Positions 8,385-17,316 of a stretch of 64,000 nt of DNA are shown one piece after another; the first letter of the stretch is position 1; every line of letters starts with the position of its first letter. Source of the stretch: an uncultured Collinsella sp. (GTDB lineage Bacteria > Actinomycetota > Coriobacteriia > Coriobacteriales > Coriobacteriaceae). A program made the translations under genes and the position numbers. The notes under the pieces were generated by a model. That model did not search any database, was not told the origin of the DNA, and worked only from the letters and a program-made list of their open reading frames with translations. The stretch lies in assembly GCA_900542825.1 (NCBI GenBank), contig UQOY01000001.1, forward strand, positions 1 through 64,000. The letters run 5' to 3'.

Positions 8385-9233
8385 CTACACTGCAATGGGG
8401 ATGTTCTTGACCTGCGGCCCGTGCTCGTAGCCCTCGACAATTAGATCGTCGGTCGTAAACGCGTAGAAATCGTGCACGTCGGGGTTAAGCGTTACCTTGG
8501 GCGCCGCAAACTGCGGACGTTCGATAAGTTCACTGACGATATCGACATGACGGTCGTAAATGTGGGCATCGGCAATCACATGCAACAGCTCACCGGGAAT
8601 CATATCGACCGATTGCGCGACCATCATCAGCAAGATGGCGTACTGGCACACATTCCAGTTGTTCGCGGCCAAAATATCCTGGCTGCGCTGGTTGAGAATC
8701 ATGTTGAGCGTCGGTTTGTCGTCCTGAGGGCGCTGCGTGACGTTATAGGTCACGCTGTAGGCGCACGGATACAGGTGCATCTCGGACAGGTCGCTAAACA
8801 CATAGGTATTCGTCATAATGCGGCGGCTGTACGGCGTGTTTTTAAGGTCGTACAGAACGCGGTCCATCTGGTCAAAGTCGCCCTCGGCATAATGGCTCTT
8901 CTGCCCAATCTGATACCCGTAGGCCTTGCCGATGGAGCCGGTCTCATCGGCCCACTCATCCCAAATATGGCTGTTGAGGTCATGGACGTTATTGGACTTC
9001 TTTTGATAGATCCACAGGATCTCGTCCATCGCAGACTTAAGCGCCGTGCGGCGCAGGGTAAGCGCGGGGAACTCCTCGCGCAGGTCGTAGCGTGCCGTAA
9101 CGCCAAAGTTTTTAATGGTATAGGCAGGGGTGCCGTCCTCCCACACCGGGCGGACCTTTTGGCCCTCGGTGGTGGTGCCATGGTCCAAAATATCGCGGCA
9201 CATGGCTACAAACTGTTGATCAGCCTTGCTCAT
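8385..9233 (-). CDS. thyA: Thymidylate synthase
   Basis: Methylates dUMP to dTMP with methylene-tetrahydrofolate. The 282-residue protein has the active-site Cys in MHLYPCAYSVTYNV and the folate/dUMP-binding stretch LNMILNQRSQDILAANNWNV (a variant of the usual QRS-D-LG-PFN pattern). The start at 9233 is set by a near-perfect AGGAGG four bases upstream. The long in-frame extension further upstream has no ribosome site and crosses the promoter. The C-terminus ends NIPIAV, as in ThyA. It is divergent from the UPF0251-NifX gene across a 166-base promoter region with two palindromes. Confidence 0.97.
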   Translation of the reverse strand: MSKADQQFVAMCRDILDHGTTTEGQKVRPVWEDGTPAYTIKNFGVTARYDLREEFPALTLRRTALKSAMDEILWIYQKKSNNVHDLNSHIWDEWADETGSIGKAYGYQIGQKSHYAEGDFDQMDRVLYDLKNTPYSRRIMTNTYVFSDLSEMHLYPCAYSVTYNVTQRPQDDKPTLNMILNQRSQDILAANNWNVCQYAILLMMVAQSVDMIPGELLHVIADAHIYDRHVDIVSELIERPQFAAPKVTLNPDVHDFYAFTTDDLIVEGYEHGPQVKNIPIAV

Positions 9234-9267
9234 TGACCCTCCTGTCAGTCGCCTACAAGCGAGATTC

Positions 9268-9273
9268 ATTGTA
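9268..9273 (-). promoter_or_regulatory. Probable -10 element of the thyA-folA promoter
   Basis: TACAAT on the minus strand lies 34 bases upstream of the thyA start. The hexamer 17 bases further upstream (TGTGGG) is a weak -35, so the assignment rests mainly on the -10. The 24-bp palindrome at 9315-9338 lies further upstream of this promoter. Confidence 0.45.
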
Positions 9274-9314
9274 GCCCAGGCACGCGCGGCCCCACAGCCC
9301 AAACATAAGCCCTC

Positions 9315-9338
9315 AATTTCTGACATATGTCAGAAATT
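9315..9338. promoter_or_regulatory. 24-bp perfect palindrome (operator 1)
   Basis: The core TGACATATGTCA (9321-9332) is extended by six complementary bases on each side (AATTTC and GAAATT), giving a perfect palindrome. It lies upstream of a candidate -35 (TTGCGC, 9341-9346) for the UPF0251-NifX gene and between the divergent thyA and UPF0251 promoters. The same 12-bp core recurs at 9374-9385. Confidence 0.75.
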
Positions 9339-9340
9339 CC

Positions 9341-9368
9341 TTGCGCAAATCTGCGCGTTCGCTATTCT
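9341..9368 (+). promoter_or_regulatory. Candidate promoter of the UPF0251-NifX gene
   Basis: TTGCGC (9341-9346) and TATTCT (9363-9368) are separated by 16 bases and lie between the two palindromes. Binding at both palindromes would bracket this promoter. The assignment is by eye only. Confidence 0.45.
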
Positions 9369-9373
9369 ATTGT

Positions 9374-9385
9374 TGACATATGTCA
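9374..9385. promoter_or_regulatory. Second copy of the TGACATATGTCA palindrome (operator 2)
   Basis: This is an exact copy of the 12-bp core found at 9321-9332, with centre-to-centre spacing of 53 bases, or about five helical turns. It ends a few bases before the AAGGAG ribosome site of the gene starting at 9400, so it is well placed to block transcription or cover the start site. Confidence 0.75.
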
Positions 9386-9399
9386 GATAAGGAGTGCGC

Positions 9400-10164
9400 A
9401 TGGCAGGAAGACGCGAAAAATTACGCCGTGTGGGGATCATCCCCGAATATCGCGGCTTTACCCCCGACGGCCTTGCCAGCGGAGACGCCATCGACATGAC
9501 GGTCGACGAGCTCGAAGTTCTGCGTTTATGCGACCTAGAAGGCCTCAATCAGGAGGCCGTCGCCCAACAAATGGGCATCGCTCGTGCCACCGTGGCGGCC
9601 ATCTGCAGCCGCGCACATCGCAAGGTGGCAAACGCGCTGGTCAACGGTCGGGCACTCAGCATTGAGGGCGGCAATATCGCATACTCCCCCATAACCACGA
9701 CGACGGCCGCATGGCCAGCAAAGGAGGTCGGCACCATGAGGGTGGCAACGACGTACGACAACGGCAACATCTTTATGCACTTTGGTCGCAGCGAGCAGTT
9801 CAAGATCTACGACATTCAGGATGACAAGGTACTCAACGAGCAGGTCGTGGGCACCGGCGGCACCGGCCACGGTGCCCTTGCGGGCCTACTCGCCAACGGC
9901 GGCGTGGACACGCTCATCTGCGGCGGCATCGGCGGCGGGGCCATCAACGCGCTCACCCAGGCCGGCATCACGGTCTATGCGGGCGCCCAGGGCAGCAGCG
10001 ACGCCTGCGTCGAGGCCCTCATTGCAGGCACGCTCGCTCAGATCGGCGAGGCCACCTGCGACTGCCATGGTCATGACCACGAGCACACTTATGAGCATGG
10101 CGAGTCCTGCGGCTGCCACGGCCATCACGACCACGACGGACATGAGGGCTGCAGCTGCCACTAG
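9400..10164 (+). CDS. UPF0251 (DUF134) DNA-binding domain fused to a NifX/NifB-type metal-cofactor domain
   Basis: A 254-residue two-domain protein. Residues 1-95 match UPF0251/DUF134, a predicted helix-turn-helix family: AGRREKLRRVG, EVLRLCDLEGLNQEAVAQQMGI. Residues 113-215 match the dinitrogenase iron-molybdenum cofactor family (NifX/NafY): MRVATTYDNGNIFMHFGRSE, then ICGGIGGGAINAL. Residues 220-254 are a His/Cys-rich tail that probably binds metal. AAGGAG at 9389-9394 sets the ATG. A second strong ribosome site, AAGGAGG at 9721-9727, sits eight bases before an internal ATG at 9736, exactly where the NifX domain begins. The palindromes upstream suggest autoregulation. The cofactor is unknown; no nitrogenase genes are present. 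Confidence 0.88.
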   Translation: MAGRREKLRRVGIIPEYRGFTPDGLASGDAIDMTVDELEVLRLCDLEGLNQEAVAQQMGIARATVAAICSRAHRKVANALVNGRALSIEGGNIAYSPITTTTAAWPAKEVGTMRVATTYDNGNIFMHFGRSEQFKIYDIQDDKVLNEQVVGTGGTGHGALAGLLANGGVDTLICGGIGGGAINALTQAGITVYAGAQGSSDACVEALIAGTLAQIGEATCDCHGHDHEHTYEHGESCGCHGHHDHDGHEGCSCH

Positions 10165-10220
10165 CGGCACGTGCCCTGGCGCAAGCACGCTTCCACGTGT
10201 GTGACAATCAGCGAACAAAC

Positions 10221-10260
10221 GGCGAAGGCCGCCTGGAGCACCATCCAGGCGGCCTTCGCC
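10221..10260. terminator. Bidirectional terminator hairpin
   Basis: A perfect 17-bp stem (beginning GGCGAAGGCCGCC) encloses a six-base loop, between the convergent UPF0251-NifX gene and ffh. No long T-run follows on either side, but the stem is very stable and well placed to end both transcripts. Confidence 0.75.
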
Positions 10261-10280
10261 ATACACGACTCAAGCAGTCG

Positions 10281-11756
10281 TTACTTCTTATTGCGCATCT
10301 GCGCTTCCATCTGGCGCAGCAGCTCCATATCGGACTTGGGACCGCCCGTCCCAAGGCCGCCCATGCCGCCCAGGCCCATGGCATCCAGACCGGGAATATT
10401 GGGCATGCGCATCTTTTTGCCCTTCTTACCCTTTTTGCCCTTCTTGCCGCCGGCCTGCGCCTGATTGGCCATCGTGCGCATGCGGCCCATCATCTTGTTC
10501 ATCTCGCCCCACTGCTTCATAAGGCTGTTGACCTCGGTGGGAGTCACGCCGGCGCCCTTGGCGATGCGGGCACGACGCTGACCGTTGATGATAGACGGAC
10601 GCAGGCGCTCCTCCTTGGTCATCGACATGATAATGGCCTCATTCTTATCGAAGATACCCTCATCCAGGTTGCCACCCATCTGGTTGAGCGCACGCTGGCC
10701 ACCGGGGAGCATGCCCAGGATGCCCTTCATGCCGCCCATCTTCTTGACGGCCTTCATCTGGTCGAGCATGTCGTTCATGGTGAAGCCCTCGCGCAGCATG
10801 CGCTCGGCAGCCTCGAGCTGCTCGGCGTCGGCCGCCTCCTGGGCCTTCTCGATAATGCCGACAACGTCGCCCATGCCCAGAATACGCTTGGCCATACGAT
10901 CGGGATAGAACGGCTCCAGCGAATCGGGCTTCTCGCCCATGCTCACGAACTTAATGGGCTTACCGGTCACCTGGCGCACAGAAAGCGCGCCGCCACCACG
11001 GGCATCGCCGTCGAGCTTGGAGATAATCACGCCGTCAAAGTCGGTGCGCTCGGCAAAGGTCGAGACGACGTTGACGATATCCTGGCCGGTCATGGCATCG
11101 ACGACCATCAGCACCTGATCGGGCTTGACGGCCTTCTTGATGTCCACGGCTTCCTGCATCATCTGCTCGTCGATCTGCAAACGACCGGCGGTATCGACGA
11201 TGACCACGTCACGCAGGTGGTCGACGGCCTCCTGAATGGCGCCCTTGGCGATATCGACCGGGTGCTCGCCGTCACCGCGGAAGACCGGCACGCCGATCTC
11301 TCCGCCGAGCGTGGCCAGCTGGTCGGCAGCGGCGGGACGGTAGACATCGCACGCGGCGAGCAGCGGCGAGCGGCCCTGCTTCTTGAGCAGGTAGGCCAGC
11401 TTTACGGCAGCCGTGGTCTTACCGGAGCCCTGCAGGCCGACGAGCATGATGACATTGGGAATGCGGTTGCTAAAGACGAGCTTGCTCTCGGTGGAACCGA
11501 GCATCTCGGTGAGCTCGTCGAGCACAATCTTGACGACGTTTTGCGCCGGCGACAGCGACTCCATGACCTCGGCGGTCATGCAGCGCTCCTTGGTCTTGGC
11601 GACGAACTCCTTGACGACCTTGAAGTTGACGTCGGCCTCGAGCAGCGCCATGCGAATGTCGCGCATGGCCGAGGTAATATCGGCCTCGGTCAATTTACCC
11701 TTGCCGCGCAGGCGGTCAAATGTGTCGTTGAGGCGATCGCTCAGAGAATCAAACAC
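10281..11756 (-). CDS. ffh: Signal recognition particle protein Ffh
   Basis: GTPase subunit of the bacterial SRP, which delivers ribosome-nascent chains to FtsY at the membrane. The 491-residue protein has the N domain, the G domain with LVGLQGSGKTTAAVK (about residues 101-115), DTAGRL and TKLDGDARGG, and a C-terminal M domain rich in Met (about 310-491) ending in a Lys-rich GKKGKKGKKGKKMRMPNIPG stretch. It lies ten bases downstream of ftsY on the same strand, so the particle and its receptor are probably co-expressed. No SRP RNA gene was recognised in the window. Confidence 0.98.
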   Translation of the reverse strand: MFDSLSDRLNDTFDRLRGKGKLTEADITSAMRDIRMALLEADVNFKVVKEFVAKTKERCMTAEVMESLSPAQNVVKIVLDELTEMLGSTESKLVFSNRIPNVIMLVGLQGSGKTTAAVKLAYLLKKQGRSPLLAACDVYRPAAADQLATLGGEIGVPVFRGDGEHPVDIAKGAIQEAVDHLRDVVIVDTAGRLQIDEQMMQEAVDIKKAVKPDQVLMVVDAMTGQDIVNVVSTFAERTDFDGVIISKLDGDARGGGALSVRQVTGKPIKFVSMGEKPDSLEPFYPDRMAKRILGMGDVVGIIEKAQEAADAEQLEAAERMLREGFTMNDMLDQMKAVKKMGGMKGILGMLPGGQRALNQMGGNLDEGIFDKNEAIIMSMTKEERLRPSIINGQRRARIAKGAGVTPTEVNSLMKQWGEMNKMMGRMRTMANQAQAGGKKGKKGKKGKKMRMPNIPGLDAMGLGGMGGLGTGGPKSDMELLRQMEAQMRNKK

Positions 11757-11766
11757 TAGTCACTCC

Positions 11767-12684
11767 TTAATTGGACTCGCCCACCAGGGCGCGGCAGAAA
11801 TCTTTGGCATTGAACTCTTGCAGGTCATCGACCTGCTCGCCCACGCCGATGCGCAGGATTGGGAGCTTGAGCTTCTCGGCCACGGCCATGGCGATGCCAC
11901 CCTTAGCCGTGCCGTCCAGCTTTGTCATGATAATACCGTCCAGACCCAACGCCTCGTTAAACTCAAGCGCCTGGTTCAGACCGTTTTGGCCTGTCGCGGC
12001 ATCGATTACGAGTACGACCGAGACGGGCATGGGGCCGGCGGCCATATTGGCGGCGCGCTTACGCGTCACGTTGACCACCTTGGCAAGCTCGCGCATGAGC
12101 TCGGGGCTCGTGTGCAGACGGCCGGCGGTGTCGATAAGCACCAGGTCGCTGCCGCGCTTGTCGGCCTCGTCGAGCACGTCGTAGCAAACGCTCGCCGGGT
12201 CGGAGCCGCGGTCGCGCTTGATGACGGGGACACCAGCGCGCTGGCCCCACACATCGAGCTGCTCGATGGCGGCGGCGCGGAAGGTATCGGCTGAGCCGAT
12301 CACGACGTTCTTGCCGCGGGCAGCCATGGCGCTCGCGATCTTGCCGACCGTCGTGGTCTTGCCGGCACCGTTAATACCCACAAACAGCACGCAGCTCGGC
12401 GTGTCGGAGAACGGATCGCGCTCGGCGGGCACAAAATGTTGCTCGAGCTGCTCGGCCAGGGCGCGACGGAGTTGCGGGGCGGTCTTAAGGTTCTTCTTGG
12501 CCGCGGCATCGCGCAGGTCATCGGACACCTTGATAGCGACCTCGGCACCCATGTCACCCATGACGAGAGTGTCCTCAAGGTCCTCCCAAAAATCCTCGTC
12601 GACCTCGCCGCCAAAATAAAAGACCTCGTTGAGGGCCTCGCGGCTGCGTTCAAGTCCGCGCGAGAGAGCATCGAAGAATCCCAT
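11767..12684 (-). CDS. ftsY: Signal recognition particle receptor FtsY
   Basis: SRP receptor GTPase. The 305-residue protein has an N domain and a G domain with VGINGAGKTTTVGKIA (about residues 100-115), DTAGRLH and TKLDGTAKGG. The acidic A domain found in E. coli FtsY is absent, as in many Gram-positive versions. Its ATG overlaps the smc stop by one base (TAATG), which implies translational coupling. It sits between smc and ffh in a conserved order. Confidence 0.97.
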   Translation of the reverse strand: MGFFDALSRGLERSREALNEVFYFGGEVDEDFWEDLEDTLVMGDMGAEVAIKVSDDLRDAAAKKNLKTAPQLRRALAEQLEQHFVPAERDPFSDTPSCVLFVGINGAGKTTTVGKIASAMAARGKNVVIGSADTFRAAAIEQLDVWGQRAGVPVIKRDRGSDPASVCYDVLDEADKRGSDLVLIDTAGRLHTSPELMRELAKVVNVTRKRAANMAAGPMPVSVVLVIDAATGQNGLNQALEFNEALGLDGIIMTKLDGTAKGGIAMAVAEKLKLPILRIGVGEQVDDLQEFNAKDFCRALVGESN

Positions 12685-15600
12685 TATGCATTCACGACCT
12701 TTCCGGTTTCGCGATCGAGTTTTTGCGAGACGACGCGGCTGACGCCGTCGGCTTGCATCGAGACGCCGTAGAGGACGTCAGCGTCCTCCATAGTACGGCG
12801 CTGATGCGAGATAACCAAGAGCTGCGTATCGGAACGCAAAACATCGAGCGCGCCGATGAGCTTGGACAGGTTGGCGTCATCGAGTGCCGCCTCGACCTCG
12901 TCCAGCACATAGAAGGGCACCGTACGCGTGCGATACACGGCAAAGAGCAGGGCGAGCGCCGTCAGGCTCTTCTCGCCGCCCGACATGAGCATCATCTTGC
13001 TGATGCGCTTGCCGCGCGGCTGCGCCACGACCTCGATGCCCGTCTCGGCCGGATGCTCGGGGTCGGTCATCTCCAGATGTGCCTGGCCGCCCGGGAACAG
13101 CATGGCGAAGATCTCGCGGAAGTTCGCATCGACCTTCTCAAAGGTCACCAGGAAGGCTTTACGCATCTTGCGGTCGATGGCCACGGTGATCTTGGTGAGC
13201 GCCTTGCGTGCGCTCTCCAGATCGGCCAGCTGCTCCTCGATGTAATCGGCGCGGCGCTTGAGCTGCTCGTACTCCTCCATGGCAACCTGGTTCACAGGGC
13301 CCAGGTTGTTGATCTGGCGCACGAGCTGGTTGAGCTCGCGCTCGGCGGCATCGCGGTCGGTGGGCGCAGGAAGCATGAGCGCTTCCTCGAGCACCGTGGT
13401 GCCATCGGCGGTAATGGCCTTGATGGCCGCCTCTACCTGCACCTCGAGCTTGCCGCGGGAGACCTTGAACTCATTTTGCGTCGCCGTGGCGGCATCAACC
13501 CGCTCCTTGGCACGAGCAACCTCGGCCTTGGCGTCCTCGATGGTCTTCTTAAGCGAGGCCGAGTCCGCCTCCTCGAGCGAAGCCTGGTCACGCAGGCGCG
13601 CGGCCCAATCCGACGCGCGCTCCAGCAGGGCCGAATAGCGCTCGTGCATGGGATCGACGCGCAGACGCAGCAACTCGAGCGAGCGCGAAGCCTGGCGTGT
13701 TCCGCGGATACGGCGGTCGATGCCCTCCAGGCGATGCTCCAGGTCGGGCACGCGGCCCTTCAGCGAACGCAGACGCTCGCTCGTCTGAGCCAGGCGGACC
13801 TTGGCATCGGCGAGCTTGCCGGCTGCCTCGGAATCGTCACGACGCACGCGATCGAGCTCGTCGTTGGCTTCGGCAATCTGGAGACCCAGGTCGCTTGCCT
13901 GCGCGCGGGCCTCGTCACGCGAACGGGTGAGCTCGTCCACGCGCGGGCGCGCAGCGCGAACGGCCTCGGCTGCCTGTTCGCGGCGCTTGGAGATGCGCAC
14001 GCGCTCGACCTCGGCATTGTTGGCGCTTTGCTCCAAGCGGCCGATCTCGGAAAGCAGCGAACGGCGCTCTCCCTCAAGACGGGCGATCTCGCCGGCGGCA
14101 TCGCCCTCGGCGGCACGCGCCTCCTCGACGGCCGCATTAGCCTCGACGACCTGATCCGACACATGCTCAAACACGGCAGCCAAATCGGGCTCAAGGCCCT
14201 CCAGCTCGCGAATGCGACGCTTGCGCTCCAGGGCACCCGAAGCCTCGCCGGCATCGAGTCCCACGCGCACCAGGCCGCCACAGCTCACGCGGGCGCCATC
14301 GGGCGTCACATAGGTCACACCGTCAACGACTGGTGCCGCCAGCGCGGCAGCCAAGTCATCGACCACGTAATAGCCGCCGAGCAGGGCCTCGACAACCGGG
14401 CCATACCCGGAACGCACGGACAGACGGTCGACCAAACGAGAACCGGCAGCGCCCTTGGCAGCAGCAGAGCCGCTCACGCCGCGACCCACCAGCAGCGCCT
14501 CGCCCGAGGCCTTCTTTTGGTCCAGAGCCGCACGACCGGCGCGCTCAAGCGTAGCGGCGTCATCAAACAGCAAGGCATCGATATCGCCAGCAAGCAGCTG
14601 CTCGACCAGGCCCTCGAGCTCACGAGGAGCCTCGAGCACGTCGCCTAGACGACCCGAGACATCATCGCCCATCGCGCCCATCAGACGGCTCACCAGCGGC
14701 GAGCTGTCGGCCATGCGGGCATCGAGCTTCTTTTGGCTGGCAAGCTCCGAGCGCACCTCGGAAAGTTTGTTGCGCGCCTCACTCTCACGATTACGCAAGT
14801 CCTTCAACGCCGCACGGGCGACCTCGGTGGCCTCGCGAGCATCAATCTGGGCCTGGCGGGCCTGATCGAGCGCACCGTCAAGTTCCTCAGCGCGGTCGCG
14901 ACGGCTCTCGAGCGAGGCCGTGACCTCCTCGAGCTGCTCGTCGATCTGCTCCAGGCGCGAGGCGTACATGTTGTCCTCGACCTCGGCGTTGCTCAGCGAG
15001 TCCTTCACCTTGGCGAGCTCGAGCGCGGCGTTATCGGCCACACGCTGCACATCGCGCTGCTCGCGCGTGAGCTGCGAAATCTGATTGTCGAGCGCCACGC
15101 GACGCTCGTGGAGCTGGGCGGCGGCAGGACCGGCGGCGTCAACGTCGTCCTGGGCCTGCATGTGCGCACCGGTCACTTCCTCAAGCTGGGCACGCGCATC
15201 CTCGAGCTCCTCGACCACGCGACGACGCTGATGCTCGGAGCTCGAGATCTGGCCGCGCATGTCGGACAGGCGCGACACCATGTTGTGGCCCTTTTCCTCG
15301 AGTAGGCGCATGTCGGAGTTGATGCGGCCGACCACGTCTTGCATATGACGGCGCTGCTCGCCCAGATCACCCACAAACAGGCCCTTTTCCTCGAGCATGA
15401 CCTGGAGCTTCTCGAGCTCGCGCTCCTTTTCACCCAAGCGGTATTGCGCAAGCTCAAGCTCGGCAGCGCCCTCCTTGGAGCGGCTCTCCAGGTCGTTCCA
15501 CTGCGACTGCAGCGAACGAAGCTCGTCGACGGCCAGCATCTGCGTAAGCTCGTTCGCACGCGAGGACAGCTCTTTGTACTTGCGCGCGCGATCGACCTGA

Positions 15601-16220
15601 CGCTCCAGCGGCCGCAGCTGGCGGGCGATCTCCTTATTGATGTCGCGGGCACGGGTCAGGTGCTCGTCCATCGATTTAATCTTTTTGAGCGCACGCTCCT
15701 TGCGGCGCTTGTGCTTGGAGATGCCGGCAGCCTCCTCAATAAGGGCGCGGCGCTCCTCGGGGCGGCTCTGCAAAATGGCATCGAGCTTGCCCTGGCTGAT
15801 GATGGAATGCGTATCCTTGCCCAGGCCCGAATCGTGCAGGATGTCCTGAATGTCCATCAGGCGGCACGGGCTCGAGTTGATGAGGTACTCGCTTTCGCCC
15901 GAGCGGTACATGCGACGGGTAATGGCGACCTCGTCAAAGTCGACGGGCAGCAAATGGTCCGAGTTATCGAGCACCAGCGTGACCTCGGCGACACCCACCG
16001 GCTTGCGCGCCGACGAGCCCGAGAAGATGACGTCCTCCATGGCCTGGCCGCGCAGCTGCTTGGCACTCTGCTCGCCCAGGACCCACAGAATCGAGTCGGA
16101 GATGTTCGATTTTCCCGAGCCGTTGGGACCGACGATGACGGTCAGGCCCGGCTCAAATGACATATGGGCGCGGTCGGCAAACGACTTGAACCCTTTGAGC
16201 GTGAGGGACTTGAGATACAC
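12684..16220 (-). CDS. smc: Chromosome segregation protein SMC
   Basis: ATPase core of the condensin-like complex that organises and segregates the chromosome. About 1178 residues: N-terminal head with GPNGSGKSNISDSILWVLGE, long coiled coil, a globular hinge in the middle (about residues 500-680), second coiled coil, and C-terminal head with the signature LMSGGEKSLTALALLFA and Walker B VLDEVEAALDD. The GTG at 16220 (VYLKSLTLKGFKSFAD) follows GAGG and matches the usual SMC N-terminus. A longer ATG start at 16238 would overlap the rnc stop and add six residues. The ScpA and ScpB partners are not in the window. Confidence 0.97.
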   Translation of the reverse strand: MYLKSLTLKGFKSFADRAHMSFEPGLTVIVGPNGSGKSNISDSILWVLGEQSAKQLRGQAMEDVIFSGSSARKPVGVAEVTLVLDNSDHLLPVDFDEVAITRRMYRSGESEYLINSSPCRLMDIQDILHDSGLGKDTHSIISQGKLDAILQSRPEERRALIEEAAGISKHKRRKERALKKIKSMDEHLTRARDINKEIARQLRPLERQVDRARKYKELSSRANELTQMLAVDELRSLQSQWNDLESRSKEGAAELELAQYRLGEKERELEKLQVMLEEKGLFVGDLGEQRRHMQDVVGRINSDMRLLEEKGHNMVSRLSDMRGQISSSEHQRRRVVEELEDARAQLEEVTGAHMQAQDDVDAAGPAAAQLHERRVALDNQISQLTREQRDVQRVADNAALELAKVKDSLSNAEVEDNMYASRLEQIDEQLEEVTASLESRRDRAEELDGALDQARQAQIDAREATEVARAALKDLRNRESEARNKLSEVRSELASQKKLDARMADSSPLVSRLMGAMGDDVSGRLGDVLEAPRELEGLVEQLLAGDIDALLFDDAATLERAGRAALDQKKASGEALLVGRGVSGSAAAKGAAGSRLVDRLSVRSGYGPVVEALLGGYYVVDDLAAALAAPVVDGVTYVTPDGARVSCGGLVRVGLDAGEASGALERKRRIRELEGLEPDLAAVFEHVSDQVVEANAAVEEARAAEGDAAGEIARLEGERRSLLSEIGRLEQSANNAEVERVRISKRREQAAEAVRAARPRVDELTRSRDEARAQASDLGLQIAEANDELDRVRRDDSEAAGKLADAKVRLAQTSERLRSLKGRVPDLEHRLEGIDRRIRGTRQASRSLELLRLRVDPMHERYSALLERASDWAARLRDQASLEEADSASLKKTIEDAKAEVARAKERVDAATATQNEFKVSRGKLEVQVEAAIKAITADGTTVLEEALMLPAPTDRDAAERELNQLVRQINNLGPVNQVAMEEYEQLKRRADYIEEQLADLESARKALTKITVAIDRKMRKAFLVTFEKVDANFREIFAMLFPGGQAHLEMTDPEHPAETGIEVVAQPRGKRISKMMLMSGGEKSLTALALLFAVYRTRTVPFYVLDEVEAALDDANLSKLIGALDVLRSDTQLLVISHQRRTMEDADVLYGVSMQADGVSRVVSQKLDRETGKVVNA

Positions 16221-16230
16221 GGTTCCTCGC

Positions 16231-16956
16231 TTAAACAAGCTTCTTGTTAAGAATCACGCCGTTGGTGGTGTAGCCCATGCGGTCGAGCGCCTCGAGTGCA
16301 GCGGCCCCCTCGGCCTCCTTCTTGGAGGAACCGGTGCCGCGGCCCTGGCGAATACCGTCGATGAGCACCACAGCGGTAAAGGTGGGCGCATGTGCGGGGC
16401 CCTCGGAGCCGACCAGCTTATACGCGGGAGGCTCGTGGCCGTCTGCCTGCACGCACTCCTGCAAGAACGACTTGGGGTTCGCGGGGTGCTCGGCACGCTC
16501 GGTGGCCAGGTGCGGCTTAAGCGTACGGTGGATGAACTCCGCCGCCGCATCCCAACCGGCATCCAGATACAACGCGCCCACGAGCGACTCGTAAACGTTC
16601 TCAAGCGCCGAGTGCAGGCCGCGCGCGCCGGTACCGGTCTCGGAGGCGCCAAAGATGATGATGTCGTCGATACCCAGCTCGTGCGACACCTCGGACAGCG
16701 TGGCGCCCGAGACAAGGGACACCTTCAGGCGTGTGAGCTTGCCCTCGTCAAACTCGGGATAGGACTCAAAGAGCGAACGGGCCACCACGGCGCCCAAAAT
16801 GGAATCGCCCAAAAATTCAAGGCGCTCATAGCTGGCAGAGACCGGCAGGCCCTCGACGGCCGAGGGATGCGTGAGCGCCGCGCGCAGCAGCACCTTGTTA
16901 TTGAACTCATGGCCCAGGATCTCCTGGGCACGCGTGAGTCGTTCAGACAAAGCCAA
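16231..16956 (-). CDS. rnc: Ribonuclease III
   Basis: Double-strand-specific endoribonuclease that processes rRNA and structured mRNAs. The 241-residue protein has the family signature YERLEFLGDSILG (about residues 43-55) with its catalytic acidic residues, and a C-terminal double-stranded RNA-binding domain ending in GTGSSKKEAEGAAALEALD. It lies between acpP (3-base gap) and smc (10-base gap), so it is probably in one transcript with them. Confidence 0.97.
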   Translation of the reverse strand: MALSERLTRAQEILGHEFNNKVLLRAALTHPSAVEGLPVSASYERLEFLGDSILGAVVARSLFESYPEFDEGKLTRLKVSLVSGATLSEVSHELGIDDIIIFGASETGTGARGLHSALENVYESLVGALYLDAGWDAAAEFIHRTLKPHLATERAEHPANPKSFLQECVQADGHEPPAYKLVGSEGPAHAPTFTAVVLIDGIRQGRGTGSSKKEAEGAAALEALDRMGYTTNGVILNKKLV

Positions 16957-16959
16957 GAC

Positions 16960-17202
16960 TTAGGCCTCCTTGGCGTTTTCGATCGCGTCGACGGCGTCGG
17001 CGACAGAGTTGAGCGACAGCAGGGTCTCGTCATCGATTTCGAGATCGAACTCGTCCTCGATGGCCGTCACCAACTGCAGACGCTCGAGCGAATCGGCATC
17101 GAGATCGTCAAAAGTGGTCTCGTCGCTAATGTCGGCGACATCGACGCCCAGCACGTCAGCGGCAATTTCGGCGATCTTATCGAAGATTTCGGAGCGGTCC
17201 AT
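16960..17202 (-). CDS. acpP: Acyl carrier protein
   Basis: An 80-residue acidic carrier protein of fatty-acid synthesis. The phosphopantetheine attachment Ser is Ser38 in DLDADSLERLQL. It is the usual ACP length. It is followed closely by rnc and preceded by plsX on the same strand, a common arrangement that links phospholipid and fatty-acid synthesis. Confidence 0.95.
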   Translation of the reverse strand: MDRSEIFDKIAEIAADVLGVDVADISDETTFDDLDADSLERLQLVTAIEDEFDLEIDDETLLSLNSVADAVDAIENAKEA

Positions 17203-17244
17203 AGCGCTTCCTCTCGTATGTCATGGAACACAACACAACACGGC

Positions 17245-17276
17245 AATCGGAGCCGCGTTGCAATACGGCTCCGATT
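17245..17276 (-). terminator. Hairpin between plsX and acpP
   Basis: An 11-bp stem (AATCGGAGCCG and its complement) with a 10-base loop lies between the plsX stop and the acpP start. No T-run follows on the minus strand, so it may be an attenuating or mRNA-stabilising hairpin rather than a full terminator. Confidence 0.5.
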
Positions 17277-17316
17277 CTACCCCACACGGTACAGGTTGAG
17301 CCACGTAACGGGGCGC

